Origin: Acidimicrobiales bacterium
GTDB lineage: Bacteria; Actinomycetota; Acidimicrobiia; Acidimicrobiales; RAAP-2
NCBI GenBank assembly: GCA_017883045.1
Contig: JADGOJ010000014.1
Span: 1-34,551, forward strand
Direction: 5' to 3'
Length of the DNA: 34,551 bases
Shown: positions 8,254 to 17,659 of the stretch, in pieces
Layout: every line of letters begins with the position of its first letter
Position numbering within the stretch: position 1 is the first letter of the stretch
Program-made: the position numbers and the translations under genes
The notes under the pieces: generated by a model
Told to the model about the DNA's origin: nothing
What the model saw: only the letters and a program-made list of their open reading frames with translations
The model's database searches: none

Positions 8254-9266
8254 GTAGCCAGACGATCTGCGTCGTCGGCACCGACGCGACCATGGTCTAC
8301 GACGCGGTGCACAACGTCATCAACTTGGCGCTCGACGAGCTCGACCCCTCGTTCGCACTCCAGGACTTCACCGCGAAGGACGTGACGACGTCGGGTGCGG
8401 AGTCGGTGACCCCGCGGGTGCTCGAGGCGCTCAACACCCCGCCGTTCCTCGTGGACCGCCGGGTGGTCGTCGTGCGCGACGCCCAGTCGCTGGTCGCGGA
8501 CGAGGTGACGGCGCTGCTGGAGTGGATTTCCGACCCCGCACCGGCGATCGTGCTGGTGCTCGCGGTCGTCGGCACCAAGACCCACAAGCTCGTGAAGGCG
8601 GCGGGCGAGGTCGTCGAAGTGAACGTCGGCTCGCGCTCGGGTGAGCGGGTTTCGTTCGTCGAGTCGAAGTTGGCCGAGTACCGGGTCACCACCGACCACG
8701 CGACCGCGCAGCGGATCGCCGACCAGGTCGGCGACGACGTGGCCCGGGTCGACGCGCTCGCCCGGACGCTGCAGTCGATCTACGGCACGGCGCCGCTCAA
8801 CTTCTCGCACATCGAGCCCTACCTCGGCGACGCCGGTGACGTCCCCGAATGGGACCTCACCGACGCCATCGACAGCGGTGACGCGACCAAGGCGATCGTC
8901 GTGGCGCGCCGGATGCTCGACTCCAAAGGCCGGGCCGGTCTGCAGATCGTGAACATGCTGCAACGCCACTACCTGCGCATGGCGCGCCTCGAGGGCAGCG
9001 GCGTGCGCGGTGCCGACGACGCCGCGGCGCTGCTCGGCATCAGGGGCTTCCCGGCCACGAAGGCGCTGCAGATGTCACAGCGACTGGGCACCGAGCGCAT
9101 CAGCACCGCCGTGCACTGGATCACCAACGCCGACATCGCGTTGAAGGGCGGCGTGAGCTACGGCGGCAAGGACCTCAACACCGACATGGACGTCACCGAA
9201 CTGACGGTGATCGAGATACTCGTCGCTCGACTGGCCAAGATGACCCAAGGGGCTCGTCGGCGCTGA
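8250..9266 (+). CDS. holA: DNA polymerase III subunit delta
   Basis: A 338-residue HolA-like protein, the clamp-loader delta subunit that opens the beta clamp. Diagnostic segments are the N-terminal ATPase-fold remnant with FLVDRRVVVVRDAQSL, IVLVLAVVGTKTHKLVKAA, the middle domain IADQVGDDVARVDALARTLQ, and the C-terminal collar segment QIVNMLQRHYLRMARL. There is no functional Walker motif, as expected for delta. The GTG at 8250 overlaps the folP2 stop (GTGA). Its position near rpsT (10208-10471) is a common bacterial arrangement, although a methyltransferase gene lies between them here. Confidence 0.92.
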   Translation: MSSQTICVVGTDATMVYDAVHNVINLALDELDPSFALQDFTAKDVTTSGAESVTPRVLEALNTPPFLVDRRVVVVRDAQSLVADEVTALLEWISDPAPAIVLVLAVVGTKTHKLVKAAGEVVEVNVGSRSGERVSFVESKLAEYRVTTDHATAQRIADQVGDDVARVDALARTLQSIYGTAPLNFSHIEPYLGDAGDVPEWDLTDAIDSGDATKAIVVARRMLDSKGRAGLQIVNMLQRHYLRMARLEGSGVRGADDAAALLGIRGFPATKALQMSQRLGTERISTAVHWITNADIALKGGVSYGGKDLNTDMDVTELTVIEILVARLAKMTQGARRR

Positions 9267-9271
9267 AGCGG

Positions 9272-10117
9272 CTAGGGCTTCTGCGCTATCAGCGTGAGGA
9301 GCACGGGCATCGGACACGCGTCGACCGTGACGGATCCGTCGTGGGCGCCGGTTCCCAGACGGAGCCGGAACCGGCCGTCGGACTCGATCCCACCGTCCAT
9401 GCCCCTCGGATCGAAGCTCATCGAGGTGTGCTCTTCGAGATACGAGGTCCGCAGACCGGCGCGCTGGGACGCCATCAGTATCTCGGCGAGGCCGTGCGTG
9501 AACTGGGTCGTGGTCCAGGCGACGTCGGCGTCGCGGTTCGCGTACGACCCGACGCCCGAGAACACGTGTCCTCCGTCGAAGTTGTAGGGGAAGTCGACGA
9601 CCAGCGGCTCGACCGAATCGATCATCGTGAGCAGCGGGTGCAGCTCCACGAGGACCAAGCGGCCGCCGCTGCGCAGCGCCCTTTGGACGCCATCCATCCA
9701 CCCGGAGAGGTCGTCGATCCAGCAGAGCACGCCGATGGAGGCGTAGACGAGGTCGAAGGCGCCATCGAGTTCGTGGGGGAGGTCGCGCGAGTCCGCCTCG
9801 ACGGTTCGCACCTCGACGTCGCACAGCTGCGCGAGCGAGGAGAGCCGCGACAGCGCCGCGGCGGAGAAGTCGACGCCGGTCACGCGAGCGCCCTCGCGGG
9901 CCATGGTTATCGAGTCGCAGCCGATGTGGCACTGCAGGTGCAGGACGTCGAGGCCAGCGACGCCCTTCTCGTCAGTGGCGATGCGCAGGGCGTCGATCTC
10001 CTCGGCGCCCATGAGCGTGCCCCCGGCGACGAGGGAGTCGAGGTGGTAGTACCGGTCGGCGCCGGTTCCGTGCACGGTCGCCAGCTGCTCCCAGTGGTCG
10101 AGGTTCGATCGGTCCAT
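9272..10117 (-). CDS. class I SAM-dependent methyltransferase
   Basis: A 281-residue methyltransferase. Motif I is HLQCHIGCDSITMAREGA followed by TGVDFS, a bacterial variant in which HxGxDS replaces GxGxG. FDLVYASIGVLCWIDD and LRSGGRLVLVELHP supply the later Rossmann motifs. The substrate is unknown. TAATCT lies exactly 6 nt before the ATG at 10117, predicting a leaderless mRNA. It is convergent with holA, with only 5 bp between the stop codons, and it lies downstream of rpsT on the same strand. Confidence 0.85.
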   Translation of the reverse strand: MDRSNLDHWEQLATVHGTGADRYYHLDSLVAGGTLMGAEEIDALRIATDEKGVAGLDVLHLQCHIGCDSITMAREGARVTGVDFSAAALSRLSSLAQLCDVEVRTVEADSRDLPHELDGAFDLVYASIGVLCWIDDLSGWMDGVQRALRSGGRLVLVELHPLLTMIDSVEPLVVDFPYNFDGGHVFSGVGSYANRDADVAWTTTQFTHGLAEILMASQRAGLRTSYLEEHTSMSFDPRGMDGGIESDGRFRLRLGTGAHDGSVTVDACPMPVLLTLIAQKP

Positions 10118-10123
10118 TGGGCG

Positions 10124-10129
10124 AGATTA
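10124..10129 (-). promoter_or_regulatory. leaderless -10 element of the methyltransferase at 9272-10117
   Basis: TAATCT on the minus strand ends 6 nt before the ATG at 10117. No Shine-Dalgarno sequence is present. The gene is thus probably transcribed independently of rpsT, which ends 91 nt upstream. Confidence 0.7.
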
Positions 10130-10207
10130 GTTGGGTCACGTGAGCCAGAGACGAGCGTCGCGACCGGGTACGACAGGACAGCCACGTGTCCGACGGGCGG
10201 GTGCCCC

Positions 10208-10471
10208 CTAGGCGTTGCTCTTCAGCGTGGCGATGCGCTTCATCAGGCCGCTCTTCTTGTTGGCGGCCTGGTTCTTGTGGATGACGCCCTTGGCGGCGGC
10301 CTTGTCAATGCGCTTGATGGCGGTGCGCAGCGCGGTCTCCTCGTTCTCGGTGCCGACCGCGGCGACGGCGTTCTTGGTGCGTGTGCGCAGCTCGGACTTC
10401 ACGGCCTTGTTGCGCTCGCGCGCGATCTCGTTCGTCTTGTTGCGCTTGATCTGGCTCTTGATGTTTGCCAC
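10208..10471 (-). CDS. rpsT: 30S ribosomal protein S20
   Basis: An 87-residue, lysine- and arginine-rich protein that matches S20 end to end, from [15 protein letters not shown] to [17 protein letters not shown]20 binds the 5' and 3' minor domains of 16S rRNA in the small subunit. The start is GTG at 10471 with GAGG about 7 nt upstream. It is preceded by a leader of about 42 nt, so unlike most neighbours it is not leaderless. The leader holds a short ACGG-AAA-CCGT hairpin of unknown meaning. It is divergent from lepA. Confidence 0.97.
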   Translation of the reverse strand: MANIKSQIKRNKTNEIARERNKAVKSELRTRTKNAVAAVGTENEETALRTAIKRIDKAAAKGVIHKNQAANKKSGLMKRIATLKSNA

Positions 10472-10519
10472 GAAAAAACCTCGTTCTCAGTGCACGGAAA
10501 CCGTCCGGCGGGCTTATTG

Positions 10520-10525
10520 ATGCTA
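10520..10525 (-). promoter_or_regulatory. putative -10 element of rpsT
   Basis: TAGCAT on the minus strand would start transcription near 10513 and give a leader of about 42 nt with GAGG before the GTG. No clear -35 box is visible. The alternative hexamers nearby are weaker. Confidence 0.5.
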
Positions 10526-10574
10526 GCAGAAGGGGTTCGCGGGCTCCACTTCGATCGATTTCAGCCACGGCGGG

Positions 10575-10580
10575 TAGCCT
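10575..10580 (+). promoter_or_regulatory. putative -10 element of lepA
   Basis: TAGCCT is 3 nt before the ATG at 10584 and 9 nt before an in-frame GTG at 10590. By the spacing seen elsewhere in the window, transcription would start near 10587. This would exclude the ATG and favour the GTG with a 3-nt leader. Confidence 0.55.
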
Positions 10581-10583
10581 TGA

Positions 10584-12395
<1,812 letters not shown>

Positions 12396-12905
12396 TCAGT
12401 CGCCGGTCGCCCCGTCGATGCACTCGCGCAGGAAGTCCGCGTGGCCGCAGTGGCGCGCGTACTCCTCGATCATGTGGACGTAGATCCAGCGCAGGTCGAC
12501 GTCGGCGTCGCCCTCCACCTTCTTCACCCGTTCGTCGAGGGAGTGCCGGCCAGCCACTTCGCGCGACCGGGCGCAGGCCCGCAGGAAGTTCGCGTGGACG
12601 ACGTCGAGCGGGCCGCCGTCGAGGTCGTTGAACTCGGCGTCGCGGCTTTGGTAGTAGCGCTCGACGTCGTGGCCGGCGAAGCGGACCTCGAACCAGGCCT
12701 GCTCAACGCGGGCCATGTGGCGAAGCACGCCGAGGAGCGACAGGTTCGACGGCGGGACCGCTCGGCGCTTCAACTCCTCGAACGAGAGTCCCGCGCACTT
12801 CACGAGCAGCGTCGCGCGGTAGTAGTCCAGCCAGGCGTCGAGGGCGGTGCGCTCGTCGGCGAAGTGAGGTGGTTCGACTCGGCCGGGCGCAGGGATCGTG
12901 TCCAT
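12396..12905 (-). CDS. DUF664/DinB-superfamily protein
   Basis: A 169-residue helical-bundle protein of the DinB/YfiT superfamily, DUF664 branch. The segment NLSLLGVLRHMARVEQAWF (His63) and the C-terminal VHMIEEYARHCGHADFLRE (His144, His152, His155) supply the usual metal-binding histidines. Related actinobacterial proteins include mycothiol-dependent transferases, but which thiol or substrate is used here is unknown. The ATG at 12905 is chosen because TACCGT lies exactly 6 nt upstream. Longer frames would run into the hrcA promoter. Its promoter region overlaps the CIRCE operator of the divergent hrcA operon. Confidence 0.85.
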   Translation of the reverse strand: MDTIPAPGRVEPPHFADERTALDAWLDYYRATLLVKCAGLSFEELKRRAVPPSNLSLLGVLRHMARVEQAWFEVRFAGHDVERYYQSRDAEFNDLDGGPLDVVHANFLRACARSREVAGRHSLDERVKKVEGDADVDLRWIYVHMIEEYARHCGHADFLRECIDGATGD

Positions 12906-12911
12906 GGCACC

Positions 12912-12917
12912 ACGGTA
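12912..12917 (-). promoter_or_regulatory. leaderless -10 element of the DUF664 gene
   Basis: TACCGT on the minus strand ends 6 nt before the ATG at 12905. Its -35 region (about 12935-12940) overlaps the left end of the CIRCE operator at 12938. Confidence 0.65.
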
Positions 12918-12937
12918 CTTCGACCGATTCTCCGGTC

Positions 12938-12964
12938 TTGGCACTCGGTAGAATTGACTGCTAA
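12938..12964 (+). promoter_or_regulatory. CIRCE operator (HrcA-binding site)
   Basis: TTGGCACTC, a 9-nt spacer, then GACTGCTAA. This matches the CIRCE consensus TTAGCACTC-N9-GAGTGCTAA at 16 of 18 arm positions. The spacer contains TAGAAT (12949-12954), a -10 hexamer for hrcA, so bound HrcA would block that promoter directly. AAGGAG (12966-12971) follows, just before the hrcA ATG at 12976. This predicts autoregulation of the whole hrcA-to-era operon. Confidence 0.9.
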
Positions 12965-12975
12965 CAAGGAGAGGC

Positions 12976-14028
12976 ATGGCCCGTCGCACGACCAAAGCAC
13001 CGACAGTGGCACCCAGCGACCTCGACGCGCGCAAGGCCACGATCCTCCAGGCCGTCGTCGTCGAGCACATCGACACCGCCCAGCCGGTGGGCTCGTCGGC
13101 GGTGGCGGCGAGTGCCGACCTTCAGGTCTCGCCCGCGACGGTGCGCTCGGAGATGGTCACCCTGGAGCGCGAGGGCTACCTCGCCCAGCCTCACACCTCG
13201 GCCGGCCGCGTGCCCACCGACAAGGGGTATCGCTACTTCGTCGACCATCTGAAGTCCGGTGTCCTGGGCGCGGCCCAGCAGCAGCAGGTCCGCGAGTTCT
13301 TCGCGGGCGTGCGCGGCGAGGTCGAGGACGTCCTCGAGCAAACCTCGACGCTGCTCAGTGAGCTGACGAGCTACACCTCGGTCGTGGTGGGAGCCAGCCA
13401 CGCGCACGCCACGATCCTGAGCGTGCAACTGGTGAATCTCGATCCCCGCCATCACCTGTTGGTGACGGTCTTCTCCGACGGGTCGGTCGTCAAGCACAGC
13501 GTCATGCCGAGTTTCGAGGCGAACCACGTCGACGTCACCGAGGCCTCGAGACAGCTGCACGCGCTTCTGATCGGCACCTCGCTCGAGACGAGGGTGCAGG
13601 TGCCCTCGCGTCACGACCACGTGGCGGCGCTCGTGCGCGAGTCGGTCAGCGTCTTGCACGCCGAACAGCCAACGATGGACGGCGAACAGGTCTTCATTGG
13701 TGGATCGTCCAGGGTCGCCCAGGTCTTCGACGGCGTGGAGACGGTGCGCAAGGTCCTCTCGATCCTCGAACAGGAGCTGCTGGTGGTCTCGCTCGTCCAG
13801 GACATCCTGGACCAGGGCCTTTCGGTCGCCATTGGCTCGGAGCACGGCTTCGAGCCGCTGTTGGCGTGCGCGGTGGTCGTCGCGCCGGTCATGATCGACG
13901 GAGAGCCGGCTGGCGCGGTCGGCCTGCTCGGCCCGACGCGCATGAAGTACCGCGAGGCGATGGCTGCGGCCGAGGTGGTCTCCCAGCACCTGACGCGTCA
14001 CTTCGCAGGGGAGGACGACCGTGGCTAA
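12976..14028 (+). CDS. hrcA: Heat-inducible transcription repressor HrcA
   Basis: A 350-residue HrcA. It has an N-terminal winged helix (about 15-80) with SSAVAASADLQVSPATVRSEM and the conserved EREGYLAQPHTSAGRVPTDKGYR. The dimerisation and GAF-like domain follows, ending in GLLGPTRMKYREAMAAAEVV. HrcA represses chaperone genes by binding CIRCE and is itself stabilised by GroEL. The ATG at 12976 has AAGGAG 4 nt upstream, an unusually clear ribosome site for this window. A CIRCE copy overlaps its promoter. The last 8 nt overlap the dnaJ start. Confidence 0.97.
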   Translation: MARRTTKAPTVAPSDLDARKATILQAVVVEHIDTAQPVGSSAVAASADLQVSPATVRSEMVTLEREGYLAQPHTSAGRVPTDKGYRYFVDHLKSGVLGAAQQQQVREFFAGVRGEVEDVLEQTSTLLSELTSYTSVVVGASHAHATILSVQLVNLDPRHHLLVTVFSDGSVVKHSVMPSFEANHVDVTEASRQLHALLIGTSLETRVQVPSRHDHVAALVRESVSVLHAEQPTMDGEQVFIGGSSRVAQVFDGVETVRKVLSILEQELLVVSLVQDILDQGLSVAIGSEHGFEPLLACAVVVAPVMIDGEPAGAVGLLGPTRMKYREAMAAAEVVSQHLTRHFAGEDDRG

Positions 14029-15124
14029 CCCCGACCTCTACGCGGTGCTCGAAGTCGACCCGAGCGCGTCGCCCGAAGAGCTGAAGAGGGCCTACCGCCG
14101 CCTCGCGCGCCAGTACCACCCCGACGCGAACGACGGCAACGCCTCGTCCGAGGCCCGCTTCAAGGAGGTCTCCCAGGCCTACGAGATCCTCTCGGACCCC
14201 GAGCGACGGGCCAACTACGACCGCTTCGGATCCGACGTCGGCGCCGGGGGCAGTCCCTTCGGTGCCGGCTCGGTCCAGGACATCTTCGACATGTTCTTCG
14301 GCGGCATGGGCGGGCACGCCGCACAACGGCGCGGCCCCCAGCCCGGTCCCGACGCCGAGATCTCACTCGCCATCACGCTCGACGACGCCGCCTTCGGCGC
14401 GACCCACGAGGTCACGCTCACCCTGCCGCAGCGCTGCGCGACGTGCGACGGATCGGGCTGCGCGCCGGGAACCTCGGCGACGACCTGCCTCGAGTGTGCC
14501 GGGTCCGGTGAGGTGCGCCGCGTGCGCAACTCGATCCTCGGCCAGATGGTGACCGCGATGGCGTGCCCGCGATGCAACGGCATGGGCTCGCGCATCGACA
14601 CGCCCTGCGTCGACTGCCACGGCGAGGGTCGGCGCAACGAGTCCTCGACCTTGACGGTCCAGGTCCCCGCGGGCGTGGAGGACGGCTCGACCATGCGGCT
14701 CTCGGACCGCGGTCCGGCGGGACTGCGCGGCGGGCCCAACGGCCGGCTCTTCGTCCACCTCTCGGTGCAGCCCGACGCGCGCTTCGAGCGCCACGGCGAC
14801 GACCTGCACCACGAGGCGCGCGTTGCCTTCACCCAGGCCGTGCTCGGTGCCTCGATCGAGGTTCCGACGCTGCGCGCGAGCGCGACGATTGAGGTGGCCC
14901 CGGGCAGCGCCAACGGCACGGTGCACCGTCTGCGACACGAGGGCATCGAGCACCTGCACGGTCGCGGTCGCGGGGACCTCTATGTCCATCTGGTGGTCGA
15001 CGTGCCGACCGAGCTCGACGCGATCTCGGAGGATCTCCTGCGCCAACTCGCCCGGCACCGCGACGAGCCGGTGCACGAGCCCAGCGTCGGCCTGTTCCAC
15101 CGTCGGCGCGGGGCCAAGAAGTGA
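14021..15124 (+). CDS. dnaJ: Chaperone protein DnaJ (type I)
   Basis: A 367-residue type I J-domain co-chaperone of DnaK. The J domain (about 4-70) has the HPD motif in YHPDAND. A glycine- and phenylalanine-containing linker follows (GGSPFGAG, MFFGGMGG). Four zinc-finger CxxCxGxG repeats are visible: CATCDGSG, CLECAGSG, CPRCNGMG and CVDCHGEG. The substrate-binding C-terminal domain includes GLRGGPNGRLFVHL. The start is GTG at 14021 with GGGGAGG just upstream, overlapping the hrcA end by 8 nt. Placement after hrcA puts it under CIRCE control. No dnaK or grpE lies in the window. Confidence 0.96.
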   Translation: MANPDLYAVLEVDPSASPEELKRAYRRLARQYHPDANDGNASSEARFKEVSQAYEILSDPERRANYDRFGSDVGAGGSPFGAGSVQDIFDMFFGGMGGHAAQRRGPQPGPDAEISLAITLDDAAFGATHEVTLTLPQRCATCDGSGCAPGTSATTCLECAGSGEVRRVRNSILGQMVTAMACPRCNGMGSRIDTPCVDCHGEGRRNESSTLTVQVPAGVEDGSTMRLSDRGPAGLRGGPNGRLFVHLSVQPDARFERHGDDLHHEARVAFTQAVLGASIEVPTLRASATIEVAPGSANGTVHRLRHEGIEHLHGRGRGDLYVHLVVDVPTELDAISEDLLRQLARHRDEPVHEPSVGLFHRRRGAKK

Positions 15125-15834
15125 ACCACCTCGAATGGCCGCGTCGCGTGGCGGCCCTCGGCCAGTTCCGGGTCGACGATCCCCATGGGCCGGTGCTGAA
15201 TCGTGACGACGAGCACCACCTGCGAACGGTGCTGCGCGCACGAAGCGGCGAGGAGATCGTGACGACCGACGGACGTGGTGCGTGGTCGCTCTGCGAGATC
15301 GGCGACGTGGGGCTGCACCGGGTGACGCCGGTGCACGTCGATCCCCCGACGACCGAGACGGTGCTCTACCTCTCGCCGCTGAAGGGCGATCGCAGCGAGT
15401 GGGCCGTCGCCAAGGCGACCGAGCTCGGCGTGAGCCGGATCGTGCCGCTCGTCAGCCAGCGCATCGTGGTGAAGTTCAAGGGCGAGGTCCGCGACAAGAT
15501 CGTCGCGCGCTGGCGGCGCATCGCCGCGGAGTCCTCGGGCCAGTGCCGGCGCACGTACGACGTCGTCGTGGACGATCCGGCGCACGTCGGCGACGTTCCC
15601 GCGCACGTCGCGGTGGCGGACTTCGACGGGGACCCCGACTGGCGGGGCGTGCGAGCGGTGGCGATCGGACCCGAGGGCGGTTGGGCCCCCGACGAGTGGG
15701 CGGCCGATCGACGGAGGCTGACCCTTGGCCCGACCGTGCTCCGTGGCGAGACCGCCGGCGTGGTCGCCGCGTCGCTCCTCGCCTTCGCCGCAGGTGGCTG
15801 GGGATTTACCATCGACGAGGAGCGCAATCGGTAA
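15121..15834 (+). CDS. rsmE: 16S rRNA (uracil1498-N3)-methyltransferase RsmE
   Basis: A 237-residue SPOUT-family methyltransferase. An N-terminal PUA-like region includes DDEHHLRTVLRARSGEEIV. The knot-forming C-terminus has VAIGPEGGW and LGPTVLRGETAGVVAASLL, the SAM-binding knot of RsmE. It methylates U1498 (E. coli numbering) of 16S rRNA. The GTG at 15121 overlaps the dnaJ stop (GTGA). Location downstream of dnaJ is widely conserved in bacteria. Confidence 0.93.
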   Translation: MNHLEWPRRVAALGQFRVDDPHGPVLNRDDEHHLRTVLRARSGEEIVTTDGRGAWSLCEIGDVGLHRVTPVHVDPPTTETVLYLSPLKGDRSEWAVAKATELGVSRIVPLVSQRIVVKFKGEVRDKIVARWRRIAAESSGQCRRTYDVVVDDPAHVGDVPAHVAVADFDGDPDWRGVRAVAIGPEGGWAPDEWAADRRRLTLGPTVLRGETAGVVAASLLAFAAGGWGFTIDEERNR

Positions 15835-15849
15835 TGATGAGAGCAACAC

Positions 15850-16194
15850 ATGAGTGATTGCCTGTTCTGCAAGATCGTCGCGGGGGAGATTCCGTCGAAG
15901 CCCGTCGCCCAGAGTGACACCGCCTACGCGTTCTACGACGTCGCGCCCCAGGCGCCCGTGCACGTGCTGGTGATCCCCAAGGCGCACATCACGAGCGCCG
16001 ACGAGCTGGCGAGCAGTCACGGCGGCGTCGTCGACGACATGATCCTCCTCGCCCAGAAGGTCGTCGAGCTCGAGGGGGTTCGCGACAGCGGCTACCGGCT
16101 CGTCTTCAACGTCGGCCCCGACGCCCAGATGACCGTGGCGCACCTGCACATGCACGTGCTCGGCGGGCGGCGGTTGGGGTGGCCACCCGGATGA
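15850..16194 (+). CDS. HIT family protein (HINT-like)
   Basis: A 114-residue histidine-triad protein. The N-terminus CLFCKIVAGEIPS and the middle FYDVAPQAPVHVLVIPKAHI are typical of HINT nucleoside phosphoramidase relatives. The catalytic triad is AHLHMHVLGGR (HLHMH). It probably hydrolyses AMP-lysine or similar adducts; the natural substrate is not known. ATG at 15850, with a weak GAGAG ribosome site after a 15-nt gap from rsmE. Its TGA overlaps the phoH ATG. Confidence 0.93.
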   Translation: MSDCLFCKIVAGEIPSKPVAQSDTAYAFYDVAPQAPVHVLVIPKAHITSADELASSHGGVVDDMILLAQKVVELEGVRDSGYRLVFNVGPDAQMTVAHLHMHVLGGRRLGWPPG

Positions 16195-17156
16195 CCTCCG
16201 ATGCCACGGCCCAGGAGGCCCTCACGGCGACCACCTTCGTACCCAACACGCACCTGATGTCCGGGCTGCTCGGGCCGCGCGACGAGCACCTGCGCGTGAT
16301 CGAGCGCTCGTTCCCCAACTCCAAGATCCGCGTCCAGGGGAACCAGATCTCGGTCTCGGGGCCCGATGCGGCGAAGGTGCTGCGTCTCTTCGACGAGTTG
16401 GTGCTGCTGCTCGAGAGCGGACAGGCGCTCGACCCGACGAAGATCGCTCGCACCATCGACATGGTCGACGACGACCTGCGCCCGAGCGAGGTGCTTCGTC
16501 ACGAGGTCGTGCGCGGCGCCAAGGGCAAGGCGATCCGCCCCTCGACGGCGGGCCAGAAGCGCTACACCGACGCGATCGACTCGTCGATCATCACCTTCGG
16601 CATCGGACCGGCCGGCACCGGCAAGAGCTACCTTGCCGTTGCCCAGGCGGTGCAGGCGCTGCACCGCCGCCAGGTCCAGCGCATCGTCCTGACCCGCCCG
16701 GCGGTAGAGGCCGGCGAGCACCTCGGCTTCCTGCCCGGCGACCTCATGGCCAAGGTCGACCCGTACCTGCGTCCGCTCTACGACGCGCTCTACGACATGG
16801 TCGGACCCGAGGGGGCCCAGCGGCTCATCGCCAACGGCACGATCGAGGTCGCCCCGCTCGCCTTCATGCGCGGCCGGACCCTCAACGACTCGTTCATCAT
16901 CCTCGACGAGGCCCAGAACACCACGCCCGAGCAGATGAAGATGTTCCTCACGCGCATCGGGTTCAACTCCAAGGCCGTCGTGACCGGCGACGTCACCCAG
17001 GTCGACCTCAACGGCAAGCACAGCGGGCTCGCCACGATCGAGAAGATCCTGTGGAACGTCGAGGGCATCAGCTTCATCCACCTCAGCGCCAAGGACGTCG
17101 TGCGCCACCGCATCGTCGCCGACATCGTCGCCGCCTACGAGCAGCTGCAGCCATGA
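16191..17156 (+). CDS. PhoH-like ATPase (PhoL type)
   Basis: A 321-residue PhoH-family P-loop protein. An N-terminal KH-like RNA-binding stretch (about 38-80) precedes the Walker A motif GPAGTGKS (139-146). The Walker B and motif II segment is FIILDEAQNTTPEQMKMFLTRIG, followed by VVTGDVTQVDL. The pairing with ybeY is conserved widely and suggests a joint role in RNA processing or ribosome quality control. The ATG at 16191 overlaps the HIT gene stop (ATGA) and is preferred to the GTG at 16179. Its own stop overlaps ybeY (ATGA). Confidence 0.93.
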   Translation: MTSDATAQEALTATTFVPNTHLMSGLLGPRDEHLRVIERSFPNSKIRVQGNQISVSGPDAAKVLRLFDELVLLLESGQALDPTKIARTIDMVDDDLRPSEVLRHEVVRGAKGKAIRPSTAGQKRYTDAIDSSIITFGIGPAGTGKSYLAVAQAVQALHRRQVQRIVLTRPAVEAGEHLGFLPGDLMAKVDPYLRPLYDALYDMVGPEGAQRLIANGTIEVAPLAFMRGRTLNDSFIILDEAQNTTPEQMKMFLTRIGFNSKAVVTGDVTQVDLNGKHSGLATIEKILWNVEGISFIHLSAKDVVRHRIVADIVAAYEQLQP

Positions 17157-17659
17157 GCATCGACATCTACGCCGCCGACGAGCAGCACGACCACGAGATC
17201 GACCTCGAACGCTGGGTCGCGCTCGCCAACGCGGCGTTGACCGACGAGGGCGTGCGGGGCCTCTGCGAGGTGTCGCTGATCTTCCTCGACGAACCGACGA
17301 TCGCCGCGCTGAACCAGCAGTTCATGGGCCAGACCGGCCCCACCGACGTCCTGAGCTTTCCCATCGACACCGAGCCCGAGCCGACCGGCCGCGTGCCCGA
17401 CGCCGGGGGCAGTGGCCCGGGCGAGCCGGCGCCGCCGGAGATACCCCAGCTCATCGGCGACATCGTGATCTGCCCCGCGGTCGCGGCGCGCAACGCCACC
17501 GAGCACGAGTGCTCGTTCGACGACGAGGTCGCGCTGCTCGTCGTGCACGGCGTGCTGCACCTGCTGGGTTGGGACCACGTGGTCGACGAGGAGGCCGAGC
17601 GGATGGAGGCGCGCGAGCGGGTGCTGCTCGCGCGTCACTACCACTCGAGCGTGTCGTGA
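17153..17659 (+). CDS. ybeY: Endoribonuclease YbeY
   Basis: A 168-residue YbeY. The zinc motif is HGVLHLLGWDH, with His132, His136 and His142, and the conserved TDVLSFP is at 64-70. YbeY acts in 16S rRNA 3'-end maturation and ribosome quality control. A proline- and glycine-rich acidic insert (about 72-98) separates TDVLSFP from IGDIVICP; longer inserts here are common in actinobacterial YbeY. The ATG at 17153 overlaps the phoH stop, and its TGA overlaps the GTG of the next gene. Confidence 0.94.
   Translation: MSIDIYAADEQHDHEIDLERWVALANAALTDEGVRGLCEVSLIFLDEPTIAALNQQFMGQTGPTDVLSFPIDTEPEPTGRVPDAGGSGPGEPAPPEIPQLIGDIVICPAVAARNATEHECSFDDEVALLVVHGVLHLLGWDHVVDEEAERMEARERVLLARHYHSSVS

Noticed and set aside
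10118..10207. Possible terminator after rpsT (GGACA/TGTCC arms)
   Set aside because: Only a 5-bp stem with a 6-nt loop and no U-tract; too weak to call.
14980..16155. Open frame of about 391 codons on the minus strand opposite dnaJ, rsmE and the HIT gene
   Set aside because: It runs antisense across three clear genes and reads as His/Arg/Val-rich shadow sequence.
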